Positions 54,066 to 62,700 of a DNA stretch of 64,000 bases are shown here, piece by piece. The stretch is from contig CALEJT010000091.1 in assembly GCA_937898685.1 (NCBI GenBank), positions 1 to 64,000 of the forward strand, given 5' to 3'. This DNA is from an uncultured Gammaproteobacteria bacterium. Lineage in GTDB: Bacteria > Pseudomonadota > Gammaproteobacteria > Pseudomonadales > Pseudohongiellaceae. The number at the start of each line of letters is the position of its first letter. Position 1 is the stretch's first letter. The notes under the pieces were generated by a model. It was not told the origin of the DNA and searched no databases. It saw only the letters and a program-made list of their open reading frames with translations. Both the position numbers and the translations under genes were made by a program.

Positions 54066-54500
54066 TTAAAGACCGCAGCCTTCGACCGGTGCGGAATCGT
54101 CTTCTACGAAGTCGCGCTGGCTGGTGCCGGCGAACAGACGCTGACAGGTATCGGCGAGTACTACTGCCTGTACGTTGCCTTTGTAGCTGCCATCACGGGC
54201 GCGGGTGCCGGTGACGTAGACCTCGGTACCGATTTCCAGGGTGTCACGAGTCCAGCCGCGGCGCATCAGGCCGTTCGGGCTGCCCATTTCCAGGGCCCAC
54301 TCGTGGTATTCACCGTTTTCTTCCACTTCGATGTAGAAGTAGGTGTGCGGGTTGGTCCACTCGACCTTGGTTACGACACCGTGCAGCTTGATGGGGGCAT
54401 TGGCGTCGAACTCGGCGGCGAAGGAGTGGTGAGCCAGTACCTGAGCGGAGCTAAAGGCACTGGCGGCAAAGGCTGCAACGGCGATCAGTTTGGTTTTCAT
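54066..54500 (-). CDS. Secreted DUF6152-type protein (copy 2)
   Basis: A 144-aa exported protein: signal peptide (MKTKLIAVAAFAASAFSSAQVLA), mature start HHSFAAEFDANAP, then GVVTKVEWTNPHTYFYIE, EWALEMGSPNGLMRRGW and a C-terminal extension with two Cys (DTCQRL, EGCGL) that the first copy lacks. Same fold family as 8327-8707. The ATG at 54500 follows GGAGA. First gene of the second pair. Confidence 0.85.
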   Translation of the reverse strand: MKTKLIAVAAFAASAFSSAQVLAHHSFAAEFDANAPIKLHGVVTKVEWTNPHTYFYIEVEENGEYHEWALEMGSPNGLMRRGWTRDTLEIGTEVYVTGTRARDGSYKGNVQAVVLADTCQRLFAGTSQRDFVEDDSAPVEGCGL

Positions 54501-54540
54501 GAGGTTTCTCCGTAGGTCTCCCGGCGGGGCCGGGGTTAAC

Positions 54541-54576
54541 AAAAAGCCCGCAGTACGGGTCGGGACTGGCGGGCTC
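54541..54576 (-). terminator. Terminator of the 126-aa secreted protein gene
   Basis: On the minus strand AGCCCGC (54575-54569), a loop with further pairing, and GCGGGCT (54551-54545) are followed by TTTTTG. It ends the upstream gene just before the DUF6152 gene, so that pair needs its own promoter or readthrough. Confidence 0.75.
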
Positions 54577-54629
54577 GATCTTGGGTCACAAATGCGTAAG
54601 TCTCGTGTCGGAATATTGAATCGATACGT

Positions 54630-55010
54630 TTAGTTCAGCGTGAATTCAAAATTGCCCTTCTCGCTGCCCAACGTATAGGTACCGATGAACTTGCGGTTGG
54701 TCCAGGAACCGAGGTTGCTCAACGTACCGGTCAGGACCAGCTCGCCCTGCGGCATCGGTGCCTTGATGGTCAGACCCCAGTTGCTTGCATCGAGCTCGGC
54801 ACTGGAGAACTTGACGCCATTGCGGCCAGGGTTAACCGTACCGGACAGTTCGCCATTCCAGGCTTCGATCAACAGGCGGGTACGCACCTGCTCGCCACTG
54901 GCGGGGGTGAGATAGCCCGACCAGGAGCCCTTCGCCGGATGACCGACTTGAGCCCAAAGGGTGGCAGAAAGGCCGATAGCGGCAAGGAACATTAACAGGC
55001 GTGCGAGCAT
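54630..55010 (-). CDS. Secreted protein of unknown function
   Basis: A 126-aa protein with a signal peptide (MLARLLMFLAAIGLSATLWA) and a beta-rich mature part (KGSWSGYLTPASGEQVRTR, WNGELSGTVNPGRNGVKFSS, LVLTGTLSNLGSWTNRKFIG), like a small lipocalin-type or beta-sandwich fold. No Cys is present. The ATG at 55010 follows GAGGAG. I do not recognise a family. It is upstream of the second DUF6152 pair on the same strand but separated from it by a terminator. Confidence 0.78.
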   Translation of the reverse strand: MLARLLMFLAAIGLSATLWAQVGHPAKGSWSGYLTPASGEQVRTRLLIEAWNGELSGTVNPGRNGVKFSSAELDASNWGLTIKAPMPQGELVLTGTLSNLGSWTNRKFIGTYTLGSEKGNFEFTLN

Positions 55011-55373
55011 ACTCAACTCCTCTGGTAAAAAAGATTGATCAGATTGGGAAGTGCTTCTGAATCCGATTGTTGTTGTGATGATGGACCGCCTAAAGCTTGT
55101 GAGGGCCACTGGACTCAGGCAGCTGTTGCTCCGGTTCCGTTGCGTTGACCTCAGTGAAGCACTTCCGGCTTAAGGCAAACTGAACTCGGGTTAACAGTTT
55201 TTTACTCGTCTTAACTGTTTCTAAGTTTCTGACGGCTGGCAATACTACTCTATTTGATAAAGGGGCCAAAGCTAGAGCTTTGGCGCGACCTAACTTTCAC
55301 ATTCTTTCCACAAAAATAAATGGAAGTGACTGTTTTTTCAGGATTAATAGAGATTTTGACCGGGGGATGAATC
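55011..55373. other. AT-rich intergenic region with two inverted repeats
   Basis: 363 bases between divergent genes, AT-richer than its surroundings from about 55190. It holds two perfect inverted repeats: AACAGTT/AACTGTT (55193-55199, 55213-55219) and GCCAAAGCT/AGCTTTGGC (55265-55273, 55276-55284). Neither has a U-tract, so both could be operators. No consensus promoter pair is certain and no small gene is evident. Confidence 0.55.
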
Positions 55374-56084
55374 ATGGCCTCGCGCAAGGCGGAGCTACGC
55401 AAGATCAACAGAGAAGAGAAACGTAAACGCGCCGAACGGCGCCAGCGTTGGGCCAGCTGGGGCTTCAAGGCAGCATTGGCACTATTGATTCCATTAGTGT
55501 TGTTCGTGTTCTGGCAAGGCTGGAACGCTGGGTCCGCCGCACTTCCGCCAGCGGAAGTTGGCGCTTCCGATCACGTCAAAGGCAACGCCGATTCCAATAT
55601 CACGTTGACGATCTACGGCGACTTCCAGTGTCCCGCCTGCAAGGTGGAGACACAGATTCTGGAACGTGCCTGGCCGCGTATCTCGGACAAGGTGCGAGTG
55701 GTGTTCCGTCACTATCCGCTCGACATCCATCGTCATGCCTTCCTCGCTGCACGCTATGCGGAAGCCGCGGGTCGGCAGGGCAAGTTCTGGGAACTGCACG
55801 ACGTGTTCTACGCCAATCAGGAGCTCTGGAGCAGTGCGGCGGACGCAACACCTTTATTCGACGAGTACGCACGTAGTGTGGGACTCGATCTCGACAAGCT
55901 GAAAGCCGACCTCAACACGTCGGAGGTGCGAGACAAGGTGCTGGCCGATCAGCGCGGAGGCACCCGCGCCGGCGTGCGCGCCACACCGAGTCTCTTTCTC
56001 AATGGCAGATTGCTGGCACGCAATCCCGCGAGCGTGACGGAGCTCGTGGATTTGATCGAGCGCGCGCAGAGCAGTGCCAACTAA
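55374..56084 (+). CDS. Membrane-anchored DsbA-family thioredoxin-fold protein
   Basis: A 236-aa protein with a very basic cytoplasmic N-terminus (about 1-26), one membrane helix (about 31-49) and a periplasmic thioredoxin fold with an inserted helical domain: YGDFQCPACK (Cys86, Cys89) and the cis-proline in ATPSLF. DsbA/DsbG-like or BdbD-like oxidoreductases of this type make or isomerise disulfides; the CPAC active site is unlike E. coli DsbA CPHC. SD GGGGGA precedes the ATG at 55374. Confidence 0.9.
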   Translation: MASRKAELRKINREEKRKRAERRQRWASWGFKAALALLIPLVLFVFWQGWNAGSAALPPAEVGASDHVKGNADSNITLTIYGDFQCPACKVETQILERAWPRISDKVRVVFRHYPLDIHRHAFLAARYAEAAGRQGKFWELHDVFYANQELWSSAADATPLFDEYARSVGLDLDKLKADLNTSEVRDKVLADQRGGTRAGVRATPSLFLNGRLLARNPASVTELVDLIERAQSSAN

Positions 56085-56100
56085 GAGCAGTGCCAACTAA
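56069..56100 (+). repeat. Perfect 16-bp tandem duplication over the DsbA-like stop codon
   Basis: GAGCAGTGCCAACTAA occurs twice in direct succession (56069-56084, 56085-56100). The first copy includes the stop codon; the second is in the 3' untranslated region. It looks like a recent slippage event. Confidence 0.95.
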
Positions 56101-56120
56101 AAGGAGTGGGAGCGCGCGGG

Positions 56121-57398
56121 TCAACGAGCCCGCGCGTGTTCACGCAAAGTGGTGAGGAAGGCGTAGGAGGCGTAGCCGTCGGCGGGCAGGCCATTGCGCA
56201 GCTGATATTCACGCACTGCCGCGCGGGTACGTGAGCCGAGCACACCATCGGGAGTGCCGGCGTCGAAGCCGAGCTGATTGAGCAGTGTTTGCAGTTCCAG
56301 CACGTCATTGCGCGCCAGTGCCTGCTCATCGGAGGGCATGTGCACGATCGGCCCGCCACCCATGAAACGATCGGCGAGGTGGCCCACCGAGATCGCGTAG
56401 AAGATCGAACGGTTCCAAACCATGATCGTGCGGAAGTTGTCGTAGCCCAGGAAGGCAGGGCCCGCAGCGCCCGCCGGCAGCACGATGGAACCCATCAGGT
56501 CGGACTCGCCGAGCGGCGAACCATCGGCACGGCGCACCCCCAATTCGTTCCACTCCGTCACGGTCTTGCGCACGCTGGTGTCGGCCAGAGCGAAATCGAA
56601 GTCGGCGGGCAGAATCACTTCACGACCCCAACGTTCGCCGGCCTTCCAACCGGACTTGGCCAAATAGTTGGCGGCCGAGGTCATCACGTCCGGCACCGAG
56701 CCCCAGATGTCGATGCGACCATCGCCGTCGCCGTCTTTGGCGTAGTTGGCGAAGGTCGAGGGCATGAACTGACACTGCCCCATCGCGCCGGCCCATGAAC
56801 CGCTCATGCGCTCGGGGGCGATGTGACCGGCCTCGAGGATGCGCAGTGCGGTGAGCAGTTCGCTGCGGAAGAAATCGGAACGGCGCGGATCGTAGGCGAG
56901 CGTTGCCAGAGCCTCGATCACCGAGAAACCGCCGGTCTGATCACCGAAATTGCTTTCGAGCGCCCAGAACGCGACCAGGTAATGCGGCTGCACGCCGTAC
57001 TCGCGTTCGAGGCGAGCAAAGAGCTCGGCGTGCTCCTGCAATAGCCGACGGCCACGCGCGATGCGGGCGTCGCTGATGCGGTTGCGCATGTAGGCGGTGA
57101 AGGTCTGCACGAACTCGGGCTGACTGCGATCGAGTTCGAGCACGCGTGGAATCGGTGCTGCGACCTTGTCGAGAGAATTCTGCAGGGTGGTATTGCTGAT
57201 GCCGGAGGCGAGCGCTTCATTGCGCAGCGCCGCGAGCCAGCTGGCGAAATCCTGCGCGGGTTCGGCCGCGGTAGCCGGCGCTGCGGCCGGGTTCGCGGCC
57301 GCAATGGAAACGTCAGACGAAGCGGGCTGTCCGAAGGATCCGCAGGAACCCAGCGTGAAAGACAGCAGGAAACAACACAGCTGAGGGCGGACCTTCAT
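56121..57398 (-). CDS. Lytic murein transglycosylase, MltB-like with peptidoglycan-binding domain
   Basis: A 425-aa probable lipoprotein (signal peptide with lipobox LGSC, Cys at about 19). The catalytic SLT-type domain spans about 60-340, with the catalytic Glu in AFWALESNFG, then MSGSWAGAMGQCQFMPSTF and DGRIDIWGSVPDVMTSAANYL. A C-terminal peptidoglycan-binding domain (about 360-420, ELQTLLNQLGFDAGTPDG) follows. It cleaves glycan to 1,6-anhydro ends in the periplasm. Just downstream of the BaeSR-like pair and may belong to its envelope-stress response (inference). Confidence 0.93.
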   Translation of the reverse strand: MKVRPQLCCFLLSFTLGSCGSFGQPASSDVSIAAANPAAAPATAAEPAQDFASWLAALRNEALASGISNTTLQNSLDKVAAPIPRVLELDRSQPEFVQTFTAYMRNRISDARIARGRRLLQEHAELFARLEREYGVQPHYLVAFWALESNFGDQTGGFSVIEALATLAYDPRRSDFFRSELLTALRILEAGHIAPERMSGSWAGAMGQCQFMPSTFANYAKDGDGDGRIDIWGSVPDVMTSAANYLAKSGWKAGERWGREVILPADFDFALADTSVRKTVTEWNELGVRRADGSPLGESDLMGSIVLPAGAAGPAFLGYDNFRTIMVWNRSIFYAISVGHLADRFMGGGPIVHMPSDEQALARNDVLELQTLLNQLGFDAGTPDGVLGSRTRAAVREYQLRNGLPADGYASYAFLTTLREHARAR

Positions 57399-57421
57399 GC
57401 ACTACTCCAGGCCAGAGGCCT

Positions 57422-58090
57422 TCACCACTCGAATTTATAACCCACGGCGTACAGCGAATGGATCAACTCCACGTCGGGCAGCACCGCGCTGATTTTCTTA
57501 CGCAGCTTCTTGATGTGACTGTCGATGGTGCGATCACTCACCACACGACCATCGGAATAGATCTTGTCCACCAGCACGCTGCGCGAAAAGATGCGGCCGG
57601 GCTGATCCGACAAGACCTTCAATAGCTGGAACTCCACCGCAGTGAGGTTGAGATCCTTGCCGTGGATCGTGGCCTTGTAGGTGTCGACGTCGAGCACCAG
57701 ACCTTTGTCGACCGGTTTCTCGGTACCTTCGGTGCGACGCAGTACGGCCTTGGTGCGGGCCACGACTTCGCGCGGGCTGAAGGGTTTGCAGATGTAGTCG
57801 TCGGCCCCGAGCTCGAGACCCAGGAGGCGATCGATCTCGTCCGCCTTCGCCGTGATCATGATCACCGGCAACTGGGAGGTCTTGCGGATGTCCTTGCAGA
57901 TGTCCACGCCGCTTTTACCGGGCAGCATCAGGTCGAGCAGCACCAGCGAGGTCTTGTGTGTGGCCAACCACTCCTCCACTTGCGAACCATCGTGCAGCAT
58001 GTCCACTTCGAAACCGCTCTGGGTCAGATAGTCTTTCAGCAACGAGGCAAGTTTGACTTCGTCTTCGACAATCAGAATGTGATGGCTCAT
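57422..58090 (-). CDS. BaeR-like response regulator
   Basis: A 222-aa OmpR-type regulator: receiver with Asp53 (VLLDLMLPGKSG) and a winged helix. EIDRLLGLELGADDYICKP and SPREVVARTKAVLRR are nearly identical to E. coli BaeR, and VVSDRTIDSHIKKLRKK is close. The ATG at 58090 is chosen at the conserved MSHHILIVEDE. It follows its kinase by 94 bases. BaeR governs efflux and envelope-stress genes in enterics; targets here are unknown. Confidence 0.9.
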   Translation of the reverse strand: MSHHILIVEDEVKLASLLKDYLTQSGFEVDMLHDGSQVEEWLATHKTSLVLLDLMLPGKSGVDICKDIRKTSQLPVIMITAKADEIDRLLGLELGADDYICKPFSPREVVARTKAVLRRTEGTEKPVDKGLVLDVDTYKATIHGKDLNLTAVEFQLLKVLSDQPGRIFSRSVLVDKIYSDGRVVSDRTIDSHIKKLRKKISAVLPDVELIHSLYAVGYKFEW

Positions 58091-58184
58091 GCGTCCTCTC
58101 GTGATCCGTTCTCTCAACCGACGGATATGCCCGCTAGTCTACTGAGCAACTACAACACGGGCAAACCGCTGCATGTCTCGAACA

Positions 58185-59654
58185 TCAGGCATCCTGAAAC
58201 GGCCGGCGTGGGAAAACGATGGTGAGTTTGAGACCACCGAGCGGCGAGTGCGACGCGGTGATCGTGCCTTCGTGCGCATGCACGATGTTCTGGCAGATCG
58301 TCAGACCCAAACCGGAACCGCCCTTGGCGCGGTTACGTGAAGTTTCCACGCGATACAAGCGTTCAAACAGTTGGCCCAGATCGGCATCATTCACGCCCGG
58401 CGCCGAGTCGTACCACTCGACCACGACATGGTTCTGATCCTCGCGCAGCAGGATGCGCAGTTCGCCGCCTGGATCGGTGTAGCGGAACGAGTTGGTGAGC
58501 AGATTGTCGAAAAGCTGCTGCAGACGGTTAGGGTCGCCGAGGATTTCGATCACGTCGTCCTCGTTCGCGCTCTGCACGTCGAGCGTCACCTGGATGCCGT
58601 GCTTCTGCGCTAGTTGCTGCTGCATGTCGACCGCCTGTTCGAGAATCTCGGTGACGTTCACGCGTTCCTTGGCATAGACCAATGCGCCGAGGTCCGACAG
58701 CGAGAGTTCATGCAGGTCCTTCACCAGCGTGTTCAGATGCATGATCTCGTAGTGCAGCGAGTCGATGGCGGCACGGTCGAGCGGACGGATGCCGTCCTGC
58801 ATCGATTCGAGTTCACCCTGCAGAATCGCGAGCGGCGTGCGCAGTTCGTGTGAGATGTCGGCGATCCACTGTTGCCGCGCGGAGCGGTTCTGCTCCAGCG
58901 TCAGTGCCAACGTGTTGAAGTCGGCGGCGAGCTGACCGAGCTCATCGTTGCTGAGCACCGGAATGCGTGTGCTGTAGTCGCCGTTGGCGAGATTGCGCGT
59001 ACCGGCCACCACGGCACGGATCGGTCGCGTCAGCCACACGGACGCGGGGAAGGCGATCAGCGCGGAGATGATGCTGAGGCCGAGCGCGAGCAGGAAGAAT
59101 TCGTTCTGTTGCTGTTCGGCGAAGAGCAGGTCGGCCTGCTCGGACAGGCGTTGCCGGCTCGTCACGCTGAGATAGCCCACCGTCTCGCCGTTGACCACGA
59201 TGGGGTTGAGGTTGGCCAGCTCCTTCTGAAACACACCCGGCGTGCCCACCATGATGTTCTCGTCGGCATCGAGCAGATGCAGATAGGGGCGGGCGGGGCT
59301 GTATTCGGAGGTGTAATACCAGTCGTTGGGCGTGAAGCGGCCTGGGGTGGGGCGCGACATAGAGCGCTGGCGGTTGGCGATCAGGTCGGGGTCGGTCGAG
59401 CTCTCGATACTCTCGCGGATGAGATCCGACCACACGTCATAGTCATCGCGCAGGAGGTCCCACGAACCGTGCACCACCCAGAAATCCGCCAGGCCTTGCA
59501 CGAGAGCCGGCACCTGCCGCTCCTCGATGCGGCTGACGTACTCGAGAAAGCCACGGTTGAAGTTGTAATAGCCGATGCTGTACATCGCCAGGTACACCAA
59601 ACAGTGGGCGGACAGAAAGGCCAGGAACAGTTTGTATTTGACGCTGAGTTTCAT
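58185..59654 (-). CDS. BaeS-like sensor histidine kinase
   Basis: A 489-aa inner-membrane kinase: TM1 about 7-27, a periplasmic sensor of about 150 residues, TM2 near 190, HAMP, H-box ADISHELRTPLAIL, N-box DNLLTNSFRYTDPGG, and GGSGLGLTICQNIVHAHEG. The layout and the segment NRAKGGSGLGLTIC closely resemble E. coli BaeS. It is upstream of the regulator in the same orientation. Confidence 0.92.
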   Translation of the reverse strand: MKLSVKYKLFLAFLSAHCLVYLAMYSIGYYNFNRGFLEYVSRIEERQVPALVQGLADFWVVHGSWDLLRDDYDVWSDLIRESIESSTDPDLIANRQRSMSRPTPGRFTPNDWYYTSEYSPARPYLHLLDADENIMVGTPGVFQKELANLNPIVVNGETVGYLSVTSRQRLSEQADLLFAEQQQNEFFLLALGLSIISALIAFPASVWLTRPIRAVVAGTRNLANGDYSTRIPVLSNDELGQLAADFNTLALTLEQNRSARQQWIADISHELRTPLAILQGELESMQDGIRPLDRAAIDSLHYEIMHLNTLVKDLHELSLSDLGALVYAKERVNVTEILEQAVDMQQQLAQKHGIQVTLDVQSANEDDVIEILGDPNRLQQLFDNLLTNSFRYTDPGGELRILLREDQNHVVVEWYDSAPGVNDADLGQLFERLYRVETSRNRAKGGSGLGLTICQNIVHAHEGTITASHSPLGGLKLTIVFPRRPFQDA

Positions 59655-59795
59655 GAAGGGCCTGCGCCAGCGTGCTGGAAAGCGCTGAGCTTAGCGCAAA
59701 ACGGTGGAGAGGTACTTCATCGGTCTTCTACTGCCGGCGAATGGCCCCATATCATGGGGTTCACGTCGACCCCATCCCTCCACGGTCCCGAGTAA

Positions 59796-62700
59796 TGAGT
59801 TCTCACCCGGCGCTGTCTGCCTTCCATCCCGCCACTGCGCGTTGGTTCGAGCAAAGCCTTGGCGCACCCACCCCGCCCCAGGCCGAGGCCTGGCCGGCCA
59901 TCATGGCAGGGCGCCACACTCTGATCGCCGCGCCGACCGGCAGCGGTAAGACACTGGCTGCCTTTCTGGTAGAGATCGACCGCCTGATTCAGGAAGGGCT
60001 GGAGCCGGGCTGCTATCTGTCTTCGTGCAGTGTGCTCTACGTGTCTCCACTGAAGGCGCTCGGCAATGACATCCAGCGCAACCTGCAGGTGCCGCTGGAG
60101 GGCATCGGCAAGGAGCTCGCCGCGATGGGCCTGCCGCCAGTGCACATAAAGGTGGCGGTGCGCACGGGCGACACGCCGCAGGCCGAGCGCCAGGCCATGC
60201 TCAAGAATCCACCGCATATTCTGGTGACCACGCCAGAGTCGCTTTACTTGCTCCTCACCAGCAAGGGTGGACGCCAGCTCCTGAGCGGCGTGCGCAGTGT
60301 GATCCTCGATGAAATCCACGCCATGCTCGGCGACAAGCGTGGCTCGCATCTGTCGCTCTCGCTCGAACGCCTCGAGACGTTGGTCAAGCAGCCGCTGCAG
60401 CGCATCGGTCTTTCCGCCACACAGAAGCCGATTACGCGCGTGGCCGATTACCTGGTGGGGATGCGCAATCGTCAGAATGGCAAGGCCGATTGCGTGATCG
60501 TCGACACCGGCCATCGCCGCCAGCTCGACGTGCGCCTCGAAGTGCCGTCCTCACCGCTCTCCGCGCTGATGAGCAACGAAGTCTGGGCCGAGCTGTACCA
60601 CCGCATCGAGCAGCTGATCCAGGAACACCGCACCACGCTCATCTTCGTCAACACGCGCCGCCTCGCCGAACGCATGGCGCTGGCGCTCAGTGAACGCCTC
60701 GGCGCCGAGCACGTCAGCTCACATCACGGCAGCATGAGCAAGGAACATCGTTATGACGCCGAACAACGCCTGAAGTACGGCCAACTGAAAGTGTTGGTGG
60801 CCACGGCCTCGATGGAACTCGGCATCGACGTCGGTGCGGTCGAACTCGTCATCCAGATTTCTTCGCCGAAAGGCATCGCCGCCTTCCTGCAGCGCGTGGG
60901 TCGCAGCGGTCACTACGTCGGTGGTGTGCCGAAGGGCATTCTCTTTCCGCTCACGCGTGACGATCTGGTCGAGTGCACGGCCCTGCTCGACAGCATCCAG
61001 CGCGGCGAGCTCGATCAATTGGTGATTCCCGCCAAGCCGCTCGACATCCTCGCCCAGCAGATCGTGGCCGAGCTCGGCAGTCGCGAAGAGGAGGAAGGCG
61101 TGTCGGTCGATGCGTTGTGGCAGTGGGTCAGCCGCAGTTGGGTCTATCGCGATCTCGCGCGCGAGGAATTCGATGAACTCCTGCGCATGCTGAGCGAAGG
61201 CTATACCAGTCGTCGCGGCAGGTCGGGCGCCTGGCTGCATTTCGATCAGATCAATCAAAAACTGCGTCCACGCAAGGGCGCGCGTCTGGTGGCGCTCACC
61301 AACGGCGGCGCCATTCCCGACATGTTCGACTATCAGGTGGTGCTCGATCCCGATGACATCGTGGTCGGCACGCTCAATGAGGATTTCGCGCTCGAGAGTC
61401 TGCCCGGCGATGTCTTCACGCTCGGCAACCACAGCTGGCGCCTGCTCGGCATCAACGGTTTGAAAGTACGTGTGGCCGATGCGCATGGGCAGCCACCGAG
61501 CGTGCCGTTCTGGCTGGGTGAAGGGGCAGGGCGCACGCGCGAACTGTCGGAATCGGTATCACGCCTGCGCACGACGCTCGCCGAGAAATTCGATATCTCT
61601 TTGCAAAGTGGCATCGACTGGTTGCAGGAGGAAATCGGTCTCGATTACGCCGCTGCCGAACAACTCGCTGCCTACCTTTATGTGGGGTACAAGGCGTTGG
61701 GCGTGATGCCTTCGCGCGCAACCCTGGTGATCGAGCGCTTCTTCGACGAAGTGGGCGACATGCACATCGTCTTGCATTCGCCCTTCGGCAGCCGCACCAA
61801 CAAGGCCTGGGGACTCGCACTGCGCAAACGTTTCTGCCGCACCTTCAACTTCGAGCTACAGGCGGCAGCGAACGAAGACAGCATCGTGATCTCGCTCGGC
61901 TCGGTGCACAGCTTCGAATTGCAGGACGTCTTCCACTATCTCAATAGCGCCAGCGTGCGCGAGGTGTTGGTGCAGGCACTGTTGGATGCGCCGATGTTCG
62001 AAGTGCGCTGGCGCTGGAATGTTACACGTGCGCTCGCTGTGCAGCGCAGCCGCGGAGGCAAGCGCGTGCCGCCGCAGTTCCAGCGCATGGCGGCGGAGGA
62101 CTTCGTGGCGCAAGTGTTTCCGGATCAGATCGCCTGTCAGGAAAACCTCAGCGGGCCGCGCGAAATTCCCGATCATCCGCTCGTGCAGCAGACGATCAAC
62201 GATTGCCTCACCGAAGCGATGGACATCGACGAGTTGCAAGCACTCGTGCGCGCGATCGAAAGGGGTGAGGTCAACCTGGTGGCGAAGGATCTGCGCGAAC
62301 CGTCGCCCTTCGCACAGGAAATCCTCAACGCCCGTCCCTACGCTTTCCTCGACGACGCTCCCTTCGAAGAACGCCGCACGATTGCCGTGCGCAATCGTAG
62401 CTGGGTGGATCCGGCCGAAGTCAGCGATTTCAGTGCGCTCGATCCCGTTGCCATCGAACGGGTGCGTGACGAAGCCTGGCCCTGGATTCGCAGCAGCGAA
62501 GAACTGCATGAAGCCTTGTTGCTGCTCGGCTTCATGACACTCGAGGAAATGCACGGCAACGACGAGCAGCCCGACAACTCCTTGTTCCTCGACAGCCTCG
62601 TGCGCGATGGGCGTGTGACGCGAGTCGTGCGTGGCAAACATCAGCTGTGGATCGCCAGCGAACGGTGGCCACTGTTCGCAGCACTGCCCGGTGGTTGGCA

